Part shown: positions 7,559 to 14,771 of the stretch, one piece after another
Layout: each line of letters opens with the position of its first letter
Position numbering within the stretch: the first letter of the stretch is position 1
Translations under genes and position numbers: made by a program
Notes under the pieces: generated by a model
Databases searched by the model: none
The model's input: the letters and a program-made list of their open reading frames with translations, nothing else
What the model was told of the DNA's origin: nothing
From: a virus
Virus record (IMG/VR): IMGVR_UViG_3300031227_000496
Coordinates: 1-21,870 of that record
Length of the DNA stretch: 21,870 bases
Reading direction: 5' to 3' (one strand)

Positions 7559-7644
7559 CAGCTCAAAGCTCAAAGGTTAGAGCACAGAGGACGGAGGACG
7601 GAAAAATACTGATCCCTGGCCTCTGGCTACTGACAACTGGATAT
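7554..7644 (+). repeat. heptamer array in two orientations, 13 units
   Basis: Thirteen units of 7 bp run without a phase break from the methyltransferase stop to one base before the next ATG. The first units (GCTCAAA twice, then GGACGGA twice) have the form GNNNNRA. After an A-rich unit the last five (TGATCCC, TGGCCTC and so on) begin with TG, and most read as the reverse complement of the GRRNYCA-type unit seen at 1095-1136. The array includes the upstream stop codon. Confidence 0.85.
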
Positions 7645-7645
7645 T

Positions 7646-8329
7646 ATGACAATCGAATTAACACCATTGCCGTTTGATGAGGCGCGGGAATATTTTGAGG
7701 GGCTTTTGCCCCTGGCGGCGGAGGAATATTATGCCCTGGAAGAGGGGGCGCGGCGCACGGCTTTTACCGTGGCCGATGTGGCGGCGAAGGATATTATCGA
7801 GGATATTCATGGCGCCATCAGCGCGGCCATTACGGAGGGCGAGACACTGAGTGATTTCCGGGACCGGCTGGATGATATTTTTCAGGCGCGGGGCTGGGAT
7901 ACGCCACCGGACATGACGCCCTGGCGGGTGCAGACTATCTTTCGGACCAATGTACAGACGGCCTATCAGGCCGGGCGGTACAAGCAGATGAAGGACCAGG
8001 CGGAGAGGTTTCCCTTTTGGGAATACGACGCGGTGATGGATAGCCGCACCAGGCCGACACACGCGGCCCTGGATGGCAAGGTTTTCCCGGAGGATCATTC
8101 CTTCTGGGATACCTGGTATCCGCCCAACGGCTTTAACTGCCGGTGCACGGTCCATGCGGTACACAAATACGCGGCCGAGGAGGAGAATCTTACAATAGAG
8201 ACACACGACCCGACCGGGGAATTAATCGAGCCGGTAGACCCGGCAACCGGAAAAAGGATGCCGGCCAGACCCCTGATCCCTGACGAGGGATGGGATCATA
8301 AACCGACTGAAGATGAAATTGGAAATTAG
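7646..8329 (+). CDS. minor head protein, Mu F-like (SPP1 gp7 family head morphogenesis)
   Basis: This encodes 227 residues. ATG 7646 has no recognisable Shine-Dalgarno; the 5' side is entirely heptamer repeat. Core motifs of the Phage_Mu_F family are clear: IFRTNVQTAYQAGRY near 113, then the zinc-finger-like stretch with MDSRTRPTHAALDGKVFP, then YPPNGFNCRCTVHAV with two Cys, and a late RPLIPDEGWDH. These proteins sit in few copies inside the head near the portal and help prohead assembly. The protein is shorter than Mu F (gp30) and represents mainly the conserved domain. The last codons (DEIGN) and the TAG stop are part of the GGAAATT array, so the C-terminus was shaped by the repeat. Confidence 0.88.
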   Translation: MTIELTPLPFDEAREYFEGLLPLAAEEYYALEEGARRTAFTVADVAAKDIIEDIHGAISAAITEGETLSDFRDRLDDIFQARGWDTPPDMTPWRVQTIFRTNVQTAYQAGRYKQMKDQAERFPFWEYDAVMDSRTRPTHAALDGKVFPEDHSFWDTWYPPNGFNCRCTVHAVHKYAAEEENLTIETHDPTGELIEPVDPATGKRMPARPLIPDEGWDHKPTEDEIGN

Positions 8330-8341
8330 AAATTAGAAATT
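8314..8341 (+). repeat. heptamer array, unit RGAAATT, 4 copies
   Basis: Units TGAAATT, GGAAATT and two AGAAATT overlap the stop codon of the F-like gene. The first 14 bp plus five bases upstream equal the copy before the methyltransferase (19 bp identical, 8309-8327). Confidence 0.9.
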
Positions 8342-8380
8342 GGAAAGAAAAAAGATAAGCAGTGTTTAAAAATTATTATT

Positions 8381-8407
8381 CTCCGTGAACTCTGTGTCTC
8401 TGTGGTG
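8381..8407 (+). repeat. second copy of the 27-nt dispersed repeat
   Basis: This is 26 of 27 identical to the right arm at 1726-1752. Here there is no matching left arm, so it cannot form the long hairpin. It lies between the F-like and protease genes, upstream of the protease ribosome binding site. Confidence 0.88.
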
Positions 8408-8430
8408 ATAACTGAAATTGAGGAAATACT

Positions 8431-9471
8431 ATGAAAGTACATTTGATTTTAAAGGCGATCGAGGGGACTCCCACTGAATTTCAGGTGTTGCCCTCGGGGA
8501 CGGTACAAATCGAGGGCGATAAGGATGCATTTGTGGATGATATGGCAATGGATTCCATTATCGCGGAGTTTGACCGCCGGGGAAACGACCTGGTCATCGA
8601 CTATGAACACCAGACCCTTACCGGAAAAGAAGCCCCGGCCGCTGGCTGGGTGCGCGCGTTCCTGAAAAAGGGAACCGAGGGATTGTGGGCGACGGTAGAG
8701 TGGACGGAAAAGGCGAGGGAGTATATCGCCAAGCGGGAGTACCGTTATTTTTCCCCCGTTTTCTGGGTGCGGCTGGCGGACCAGAGGGTCGTGGTAATCG
8801 ATAGCATTGCGTTGACTAATTTTCCTAAGATCAACCATCTGCAACCGATCACGGCAAAAATGAACAGTGAATATAAACTTAAAAATGATCCTAACACGGG
8901 TCAAGAGGAGGAGAAGATGACGATAGGGAAGCTTAAAAAGATATGCAAGTTGGCGGACAATGCCGACGAGGCAAAGGTGGTCGAGGCCGTAGAGGCGGTC
9001 GTGGCCAAAAACACGGAGCTTGAACTGGCCGCGTCAAAGCAGGTGGAAGTAATTGCCTGTAGAGAGGTTATGCATGAGCTAAAGCTGGGCACCGACGCAA
9101 AAAAAGAGGTTGTTCTTAAGAGCATCACGGACCTGCGCGCGGCACAAAAACCGGCCCAGGAGTTGAGCCTGGAGGTCACAAGCCTGCGCGCGGAACTGAG
9201 CGGGATGAAACAGGAAGGTCTTGTGTCGATGGCCCTCAAGGAAGGCAAAACCTCTCCCGACGAGCTGGACAAATGGGCACGGGATCTGGCCCTAAATAGC
9301 CCAGATCAATTTAAACTCATCGTGCTCTCGCGGCCACCGGGCAGCGTAATCCCCGTCGGCGATATTGCCCCGGGTCCAGAGGATAAACCGGGCGCTATTA
9401 CGGACGGCGCCCTGCTTATAGCCAAACAGTTTGGTAATACGGCGGAGGATTTGGCGTCCTTTGGCGCATGA
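8431..9471 (+). CDS. Mu I-like prohead protease with C-terminal scaffold
   Basis: This encodes 346 residues. GAGG at 8420-8423 precedes ATG 8431. Residues 1-150 match the Mu-like prophage I protein (PF10123): LVIDYEHQTL (H60), APAAGWVRAF, YRYFSPVFW (S108) and ALTNFPKI. These motifs surround the predicted active site. The second half is charged, helical and scaffold-like (about 163-290) and ends in a short conserved tail. The protease cleaves scaffold and itself during prohead maturation. As in Mu, the gene seems to encode two products, see the internal start at 8917. Confidence 0.88.
   Translation: MKVHLILKAIEGTPTEFQVLPSGTVQIEGDKDAFVDDMAMDSIIAEFDRRGNDLVIDYEHQTLTGKEAPAAGWVRAFLKKGTEGLWATVEWTEKAREYIAKREYRYFSPVFWVRLADQRVVVIDSIALTNFPKINHLQPITAKMNSEYKLKNDPNTGQEEEKMTIGKLKKICKLADNADEAKVVEAVEAVVAKNTELELAASKQVEVIACREVMHELKLGTDAKKEVVLKSITDLRAAQKPAQELSLEVTSLRAELSGMKQEGLVSMALKEGKTSPDELDKWARDLALNSPDQFKLIVLSRPPGSVIPVGDIAPGPEDKPGAITDGALLIAKQFGNTAEDLASFGA
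8917..9471 (+). CDS. nested scaffold protein (Mu gpZ-like) from an internal start
   Basis: Inside the protease gene and in the same frame, AGGAGG at 8906-8911 is followed after 5 nt by ATG 8917 (Met163 of the protease). This would give a 184-residue product, MTIGKLKKICKL onward, that holds only the helical scaffold part. In Mu the scaffold Z is likewise produced from the 3' part of gene I. The site is as strong as the best ribosome binding sites in the window. Translation from it is inferred, not shown. Confidence 0.65.
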   Translation: MTIGKLKKICKLADNADEAKVVEAVEAVVAKNTELELAASKQVEVIACREVMHELKLGTDAKKEVVLKSITDLRAAQKPAQELSLEVTSLRAELSGMKQEGLVSMALKEGKTSPDELDKWARDLALNSPDQFKLIVLSRPPGSVIPVGDIAPGPEDKPGAITDGALLIAKQFGNTAEDLASFGA

Positions 9472-9533
9472 TCCTGGTCATCAGGGAGATGGAATCAGGA
9501 CATAATAGATAACAAACAGAAGGAGGAACGATT

Positions 9534-10613
9534 ATGACAGCATTAACAGAAGACAAGAGTCTGCAATACACCGAGGGTGTGGAGCTGGCCTTTGAGGTGT
9601 CCGCCGCGGATACCATCTATGGAGGCTCGTTTGTATGCGTGGCCGCCGATGGATATGCAGTACCGGGCGCGGATACCGCGGGCCTGATATTTCAGGGCGT
9701 GGCCACCGAGCAGGTAGATAACTCCGGCGGATCGGACGGCGACGAGCAAGTAGTCCTGCGCCGGAGGGGCCTGATTAAAGCCCTTCTCGATACGGCAATT
9801 ACTATCGCAAACGTGGGGGATAATGTTTTTCTCGTGGACGATCAGACCGTGGACATTACGGCCTATACCACTCACGATATCTTTTGCGGGATCATCGCGG
9901 GATATATCGACACAACCCACGCGTGGATCGACATAGAGCCTGCCATACGCCAGGCAGACGTTGCCACGCATATCGCGGACACAACCGGGGCACACGCCGC
10001 AAGCGCCATCAGCGGCGCGGACGCCGGTTTATTTACCACCGAGACAGATCTGGAGGGGATGATGCAGGAAATCTACCAGCATATTAAAACAACCAAGGGC
10101 ATCATCGATATCCCCATGCCCACCATCACCGATGCAGGGGTACCACTGGCGGCGTTCTCGAATGCCTCCAATCCCCTGCCTGGCTTTTGCGTAACGGCGA
10201 AGGGGATGGGCGTCCGGTGGAACAATGACCCCAATCCCACGGCGGTCGCAACCAAGGCTATGGTCCCGCCCGATATGGATGTCACCGCCAACGCGGTGGT
10301 TCATATACTGGCGGCCAAGGTCGGCGCAACCGATGCCGATGACACCAAGTTCACCGTGGTTGCATATAACAATGTGGTGGCCGCGCTCTATGACGCGGAC
10401 ACGGATTTCGGGGGCGATACCGATGCGATGGTCGGAGTCTCCGCGACAAAGACCGTGCAGCACGTCACCCTGACCCTGGCACTGGCAAACCTGGCAGCAT
10501 ATCCGGCGGCAATAGAACTGACCCTGCAGCCCAAGGACGGGACGCTCGGCACGGATGATGTCATCATGCTCACCCAGTGGATCGAGTATAAACGCAAGGC
10601 ATTAACATCGTAA
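9534..10613 (+). CDS. head decoration-like protein with extra C-terminal domain
   Basis: This encodes 359 residues, with AGGAGG at 9521-9526 before ATG 9534. Residues 1-130 resemble small phage head-decoration proteins: LIFQGVATEQVDN, RRGLIKALLDTAI, VGDNVFLVDDQTVD, and GIIAGYIDTTHAWIDIEPA. They form a compact beta domain. A linker (about 140-180) contains the DTTGAHAAS motif often seen in phage fibres and a helix. Residues about 190-359 form a second beta-rich domain that I cannot name. The place between protease and gpT major head fits a decoration protein, and the second domain may project from the capsid (inference). Confidence 0.68.
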   Translation: MTALTEDKSLQYTEGVELAFEVSAADTIYGGSFVCVAADGYAVPGADTAGLIFQGVATEQVDNSGGSDGDEQVVLRRRGLIKALLDTAITIANVGDNVFLVDDQTVDITAYTTHDIFCGIIAGYIDTTHAWIDIEPAIRQADVATHIADTTGAHAASAISGADAGLFTTETDLEGMMQEIYQHIKTTKGIIDIPMPTITDAGVPLAAFSNASNPLPGFCVTAKGMGVRWNNDPNPTAVATKAMVPPDMDVTANAVVHILAAKVGATDADDTKFTVVAYNNVVAALYDADTDFGGDTDAMVGVSATKTVQHVTLTLALANLAAYPAAIELTLQPKDGTLGTDDVIMLTQWIEYKRKALTS

Positions 10614-10676
10614 CATCGTAATAGATATTCAACGTAGTTTTTCGACGGATGGATAACAAAAAAAAGGAGGAATATT

Positions 10677-11579
10677 ATGATAGTAAATAGAGCGAATATA
10701 GAGTCGGTTTTCATCAATCTGAAAACCACGTTTAACAAGGCATTCGACGCGGCCCCGGCGGTGTGGCAAGAAACCACTATGCTGGTCCCCAGCGGGTCCG
10801 GCCAGAACGACTATGCCTGGCTGTCGAGATTTCCCAAAATGCGCAAATGGCTGGGCGACAAGGTTATTAAAGACCTGGAGGCATTCAAGTATACGGTGGT
10901 CAATGATGACTGGGAGGCCACGATAGAGGTGGATCGTAACGATATTGATGACGATAACGTGGGCATTTATGCACCGCAGGCACAGGAGGCGGGCTACAGC
11001 GCGAAGCAGCTCCCGGACGAGCTCGACGCGACCCTGAAAAATAACGCCTTTGCAACCGATTGCTTTGATGGGCAATATTTCTACGACAATGATCACGATG
11101 TGGCGGGCGCCAGCGTGAGCAACGTAAGCGCGGTCGCTCTTTCAGCGGCTACCACCGCGGCAGCTACCGCGAGTTATGGCGCAGCCCGGTTGGCGATCAT
11201 GAGCTTTAAGGATGACGAGGGAAGGCCGTTGGCCCTTATCCCGAATGTTCTTGAAGTCGGACCGGCGTTAGAGGCCACGGGAAGGCTCATACTCGAAAAC
11301 GCGAAGTTGACCGACCAGAGCCCGAACCCGTACCACGGCACGGCGAGACTATTGCTAAATCCCCGCATTACGAGCGCGACTCAGTGGATGCTCCATGTAA
11401 CCAACCGCCCCCTGAAGCCTTTCGTATATCAGGAGCGGAAAAAACCCGTTTTCGTGCAGCAGACCACGGAGGAAACCGACAACGTATTTATGCGGAAGAA
11501 ATTCCGATTCGGCGCCGAGGCACGGGCGGCCGGTGGCTATGGCCTCTGGCAGCTATCGTTCGGCAGTACCGGGGCGTGA
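10677..11579 (+). CDS. major head protein (Mu gpT-like)
   Basis: This encodes 300 residues. A strong AGGAGG in an A-rich leader (about 10655-10676) precedes ATG 10677, as expected for the most abundant virion protein. Characteristic gpT (PF10124) stretches: LKTTFNKAFDAAP near 15, PKMRKWLGDKVIKDLEAFKY near 54, VDRNDIDDDNVGIYAPQA near 86, and the late region FVYQERKKPVFV. It forms the capsid shell. Length is close to Mu gpT. Neighbours on both sides are head genes. Confidence 0.93.
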   Translation: MIVNRANIESVFINLKTTFNKAFDAAPAVWQETTMLVPSGSGQNDYAWLSRFPKMRKWLGDKVIKDLEAFKYTVVNDDWEATIEVDRNDIDDDNVGIYAPQAQEAGYSAKQLPDELDATLKNNAFATDCFDGQYFYDNDHDVAGASVSNVSAVALSAATTAAATASYGAARLAIMSFKDDEGRPLALIPNVLEVGPALEATGRLILENAKLTDQSPNPYHGTARLLLNPRITSATQWMLHVTNRPLKPFVYQERKKPVFVQQTTEETDNVFMRKKFRFGAEARAAGGYGLWQLSFGSTGA

Positions 11580-11580
11580 T

Positions 11581-11615
11581 AGACGGAGGACAGAGGACGG
11601 AGGACAGAGGACGGC
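11581..11615 (+). repeat. heptamer array, unit GGACRGA, 5 copies
   Basis: Five units alternating GGACAGA and GGACGGA follow directly on the gpT stop. It is the same unit as the array at 1001-1049, 10.5 kb away. Confidence 0.9.
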
Positions 11616-11649
11616 CTTCGGCCTGGAAAGCTAACAACCCAGTGATAGT

Positions 11650-11675
11650 GCCCGCGCCGGAGTACTGGCGCGGGC
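11650..11675 (+). promoter_or_regulatory. GC-rich hairpin just before the gp35-like ribosome binding site
   Basis: Left arm GCCCGCGCC (11650-11658) and right arm GGCGCGGGC (11667-11675) pair perfectly over 9 bp with an 8-nt loop. AGGAG of the next gene starts 4 nt after it. There is no U-tract, so it is not a standard terminator. It may stabilise an mRNA end or limit readthrough after the highly expressed gpT gene. Confidence 0.6.
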
Positions 11676-11691
11676 CAATAGGAGCAAGACT

Positions 11692-12099
11692 ATGATAAAA
11701 ATAGCAGGTAAACGACATAATTTCCGGCGCTGCGGCATAGCACATCCAAAGGACCCGGTCGAGCACAATGATGATCGGTTTTCGAAAAAAGAGCTTGCGA
11801 TATTAAAAGCGGAGCCCATGTTAATCGTGGAGGTTACGGTTGACGAAGACACAGGACAACCGCCCGATGACTCCGAGCCCGGTATATTGGAACATGCGGT
11901 TTACGTTGCCCCGGCGCAGCCAGAGGATCCCCTGATAGCCGCGGCACGAGAGGCGATATTACGGGGCAAGACAACCGGGGACGGCAAACCGTTGGTTTCG
12001 GCAATGGAGGAGATAATGGAGGAAGATATTTCCGCCGCGGATCGAGACCGGGCCTGGGAAAGTATTCAAGAAGGCCTCAGAAGTAAGGGGATCGTATAA
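11692..12099 (+). CDS. Mu gp35-like small head protein
   Basis: This encodes 135 residues; AGGAG at 11680-11684 precedes ATG 11692. The first 47 residues show the pattern of the Mu-like gp35/HI1506 N-terminal domain: FRRCGIAHP near 11, then FSKKELAILKAEPMLIVEV. The middle is acidic and low in complexity, and residues about 80-130 are helical. Its precise job is not known; in Mu-like phages the gene always lies between gpT and gp36, as here. The stop shares a base with the next start (TAATG at 12097-12101). Confidence 0.72.
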   Translation: MIKIAGKRHNFRRCGIAHPKDPVEHNDDRFSKKELAILKAEPMLIVEVTVDEDTGQPPDDSEPGILEHAVYVAPAQPEDPLIAAAREAILRGKTTGDGKPLVSAMEEIMEEDISAADRDRAWESIQEGLRSKGIV

Positions 12100-12524
12100 T
12101 GGCATACAGCACACAGGCGGATATACTGGAGCAAATGGACAGTGATATTCTTGTCCAACTCACCGACGACGCGGACGCCGGCGCGGTCGACGCGGACGCC
12201 GTGACCCGCGCCATTGCGGACGCGGACGCGGAGATCAACGGCTATTGCGGTGCACGGTATGCAACCCCATTCGCCACGGTCCCGGCAATAATTCGCAAAG
12301 TCTCGGTGGATCTGGCCATCTACAATCTCTATGCCCGGCGCACAAGCGTGCCCGAGGATCGACAAAAGCGATACACCGATGCCATACGATTTTTGAAAGA
12401 TGTGGCAAAAGGCATCGCCACTCTCGGGGCAAACGACCCGGACGGAAGTCCCGCCGAGGCAAACACACTGGATATAGACCAGTCGCCCAGGCTCTTTACC
12501 AGGGACACACTACACGGTTTTTAA
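12099..12524 (+). CDS. gp36-like head-tail joining protein (DUF1320)
   Basis: This encodes 141 residues. The DUF1320 pattern is clear: YSTQADILEQMDSDILVQLTDD at the N-terminus, VTRAIADADAEINGYCGARYATPF in the middle, then LAIYNLYARR and the RYTDAIRFLKDVAKG helix. These helical proteins are counterparts of gp6-type connector adaptors under the portal. It is coupled to both neighbours by TAATG overlaps (12097-12101 and 12522-12526). Confidence 0.9.
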   Translation: MAYSTQADILEQMDSDILVQLTDDADAGAVDADAVTRAIADADAEINGYCGARYATPFATVPAIIRKVSVDLAIYNLYARRTSVPEDRQKRYTDAIRFLKDVAKGIATLGANDPDGSPAEANTLDIDQSPRLFTRDTLHGF

Positions 12525-13042
12525 TGATTTCACTCAAACTAAATTTAGACGATACAGAGCTCAAGCGAAACATCGGCGAGATAATAGGTCGCCTTGAAAA
12601 GCCCAAGCAGGCACTCAAAGAGTGCGGGCTGGTATGGTTGCGCTCGATAGGCAAAAACTTCAAGACCGGCGGCCGGCCCATGCGGTGGAAGACATCGAAA
12701 AGGGCGGCGGCAACGGGCGGCGGAAAGACATTGGTGGATACCGCAGTGCTTAAGAACTCCATCACAGTCAAGGCCGATGAAACAAGCCTTACCGCGGGAA
12801 CAGTTGTAAAGTCCGGGGCCATTCATCAGCTTGGCGGAAAGATAAATAAGAATGTCAAGGTTAATAAATTCTGGCGCTATATGGACACGGCATTTGGAAA
12901 GGCAATCGCCCCTCGGCATGTGCTTGTCAGCGCACATACAAGACAGATGAATCTGACCATGCCGAAACGACCCTTCCTGGTGGTCCAGGACGCGGACTGG
13001 CGGGTATTTCAACGAATATTCGAGGATTATGTAACACAATGA
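12524..13042 (+). CDS. virion morphogenesis protein (Mu gpG-like, phage tail S family)
   Basis: This encodes 172 residues. The start is ATG 12524, which overlaps the gp36-like stop; a longer open frame upstream of it lies on top of the gp36-like gene. Typical features: a helical N-terminus ending in GLVWLRSIGKNFKTGG, then RWKTSKRAAATGGGKTLVDTAVLKNSI, GAIHQLGG, and PKRPFLVV near the C-terminus. Members help complete the tail end or head-tail joint. In Mu this gene (G) lies earlier next to F; here it sits between the gp36- and gp37-like genes, as in the siphovirus relatives. Confidence 0.87.
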   Translation: MISLKLNLDDTELKRNIGEIIGRLEKPKQALKECGLVWLRSIGKNFKTGGRPMRWKTSKRAAATGGGKTLVDTAVLKNSITVKADETSLTAGTVVKSGAIHQLGGKINKNVKVNKFWRYMDTAFGKAIAPRHVLVSAHTRQMNLTMPKRPFLVVQDADWRVFQRIFEDYVTQ

Positions 13043-13473
13043 AAGCCCTGATAAAAGCGATAAAAACACAGCTTCAAACATCGTTGACCACGATCCGAAA
13101 CAGCGACATATTCGTGACCGAGGATGAGCGGCTGATTCCCTCATCCGTTAAGTTTCCGGCGGCGGGAATCAAGGATGGGTCTATCGCGTATGAGATGCAG
13201 ACCAACATCCAGGAGAAGCACGAACTCGATGTCAAAATAATTATATATGTGCAGCTCCACAAGCCGGAGGCGTCCATCATGGGCGATACATCCACGACCA
13301 AGCTGGGCGTCCTGGATCTTATGGCGGCGGTGTATGCGGCACTCAAAAACAATCTACTGTCCGGACAGGCCGACATTGCCTGGCCCGTGGGGGAGAGCGA
13401 GAGCGAGCTTCTCGCGGACGATGACACGGCGATACAGATGAAGATCATCACCATGCGGTATACGAGGCTTTAA
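13039..13473 (+). CDS. gp37-like tail terminator/completion protein (DUF1834)
   Basis: This encodes 144 residues. Start and preceding stop overlap as ATGA (13039-13042). DUF1834-like features: a helical N-terminus, a central beta segment with FPAAGIKDGSIAYEMQ, and then HELDVKIIIYVQLH, followed by a helix (VLDLMAAVYAALKNNLL) and a final strand MKIITMRYTRL. Members close the tail tube at the head end. It is the last gene of the connector group before the array at 13474-13564. Confidence 0.78.
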   Translation: MKALIKAIKTQLQTSLTTIRNSDIFVTEDERLIPSSVKFPAAGIKDGSIAYEMQTNIQEKHELDVKIIIYVQLHKPEASIMGDTSTTKLGVLDLMAAVYAALKNNLLSGQADIAWPVGESESELLADDDTAIQMKIITMRYTRL

Positions 13474-13564
13474 AGATAATTGATAATTGATAATGAATAA
13501 TTGAAAATTGATAGTTGAAACTCTTTCTAATTGCAAGTTTCAAGTATCAAATTTCAAATTAAAA
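13474..13564 (+). repeat. heptamer array forming a large inverted repeat, 13 units
   Basis: Thirteen contiguous 7-bp units occupy 91 bp starting at the base after the gp37-like stop. The left units read TTGATAA/TTGAAAN; the right units read as their reverse complement (GTTTCAA, GTATCAA, ATTTCAA). Arms 13501-13521 and 13537-13557 match at 19 of 21 positions; both mismatches fall on the seventh base of a unit. The loop is 15 nt. Confidence 0.92.
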
Positions 13565-13577
13565 AGGAGGAAATATC

Positions 13578-14768
13578 ATGACAATAGGAAAAGGTTTTGA
13601 AGGAATTCTCGGCATTAAAAAGGAAGCCGCTTATGGCACGGCCATTGCCGTGACCGAGTCGATCCCGTTTGTGTCGGAGTCATTCGGCAACGAGATCGAG
13701 AAACACGCGGACGAGGTGCTACGTGGCAAGGCAGGCATAGGATCGAGCATTGCGGGAAACACCATGTATCCCTTTACCATCCCCTGCAAGCTCACATACG
13801 AGGATCTTGATTTTGTGATCGCGGCCGCCCTGGGCCACGCGGGTCCGCCGATTGCAAACGCCGCGCTCTACGACAACACCTACTCACTGGCGAAAAATAT
13901 CGACTATTCCTTTACGGCGGCGGCCTACAAGGGCGTGAGCGTGTGGGAGTATGCGGGCTGTAAGATCAACACAATCAAGATATCCGGCGAGGCAAACAAA
14001 CCCCTGGATTTTGAAATCAGCGGTGTGGCTAAGGCATTGGATCTGGCCTCCGCCACAAACACCGCAGCCATACTTTTGGCCCTGAGCACGGAAGATGATG
14101 CGGCGAAGATCATGTTTAGCGACCTGGAATTTAAGATAGCTGCACAGGCAACCGACCTGGCCGGTGAGGCCGAGGTGGGGATCAACAGCTTTGAGCTCCT
14201 GATCAACAACAATATGGCCGTCGACCAATTTGATAACCGCGCAACCACGATCCTTGAGCCGCAGAGAAACGGTTTCAGGGCCGTAACCCTCAAGTTTGCC
14301 GTGCCACGCTATGAGGCGGATACATACCTGGACTGGCGGGACGGCGATACCAAGCTCAACGCGTATCTCAAGTTTGCCTCCGGCAATTATGTATTTGACA
14401 TCCACGCCCCGGAGCTCAAGATCGACAAGGCGGAGGCCCCCATAGGCGGCCCCGGTCTCATCGAGCAGAGCATCGAGAGCACATGCTTCAGGGATGCAAG
14501 CCGGGCGACCGGTACCTTTACGCGCGCCGTATGGACGGCGACAACGGCATACGCCCTGGGCGACGTCGTGGTGCCGCTTGCCACCGAGAATGGTTTTAAA
14601 TACGTTTGCAGTTCTGCCGGTAACTCGGACGGAGGCGAGCCTGTCTGGCCAACGGCGGATCTGGACACGGTCGTTGACGATGGCGCAACATGGACCCATG
14701 ACGGCACGGTGGATTGCGAAGTGGAAATCGATGTCACCAATGCAAGGGCAGCATCAGTGTTGGCGTAA
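13578..14768 (+). CDS. tail tube protein 1, with carbohydrate-binding-like insertion
   Basis: This encodes 396 residues, with a strong AAGGAGG before ATG 13578. The first 310 residues resemble phage tail-tube proteins that begin with GFEGILGIKKEAAYGTAI and contain repeated beta strands, such as FELLINNNM and LKFAVPRYEADTYLDW, ending in APIGGPGLIEQ. The next gene is a paralogue. Residues about 319-376 are an extra domain: W319, TAYALGDVVVP, NGFKYVC, AGNSDGGEPVWPT, DDGATW372. This is the pattern of the small CBM-like or Ig-like modules common on phage tails. A final strand (CEVEIDVTN) resumes the tube fold. The module probably projects from the tail surface and binds glycans (inference). Confidence 0.8.
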   Translation: MTIGKGFEGILGIKKEAAYGTAIAVTESIPFVSESFGNEIEKHADEVLRGKAGIGSSIAGNTMYPFTIPCKLTYEDLDFVIAAALGHAGPPIANAALYDNTYSLAKNIDYSFTAAAYKGVSVWEYAGCKINTIKISGEANKPLDFEISGVAKALDLASATNTAAILLALSTEDDAAKIMFSDLEFKIAAQATDLAGEAEVGINSFELLINNNMAVDQFDNRATTILEPQRNGFRAVTLKFAVPRYEADTYLDWRDGDTKLNAYLKFASGNYVFDIHAPELKIDKAEAPIGGPGLIEQSIESTCFRDASRATGTFTRAVWTATTAYALGDVVVPLATENGFKYVCSSAGNSDGGEPVWPTADLDTVVDDGATWTHDGTVDCEVEIDVTNARAASVLA

Positions 14769-14771
14769 GAG

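Noticed and set aside
10611-10676. Possible promoter or repeat before the major head gene
   Set aside because: Only an 8-bp direct repeat (ACATCGTA) at the preceding stop and a ribosome binding site in an A-rich leader are visible; no convincing -35/-10 pair or heptamer array.
12165-12236. Repeats of GACGCGGACGC
   Set aside because: They fall inside the gp36-like gene and encode an Asp/Ala-rich part that is normal for DUF1320; probably codon bias rather than an element.
12245-12523. N-terminal extension of the gpG-like gene
   Set aside because: The stretch lies over the DUF1320 gene; ATG 12524 in a TAATG overlap gives the normal gpG-like N-terminus.
13884-14699. Minus-strand frame of 271 codons opposite tail tube 1
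   Set aside because: It is the mirror of a gene supported by a paralogue and a strong ribosome binding site; composition is unlike a real protein (many Arg, Cys and Val in irregular order).
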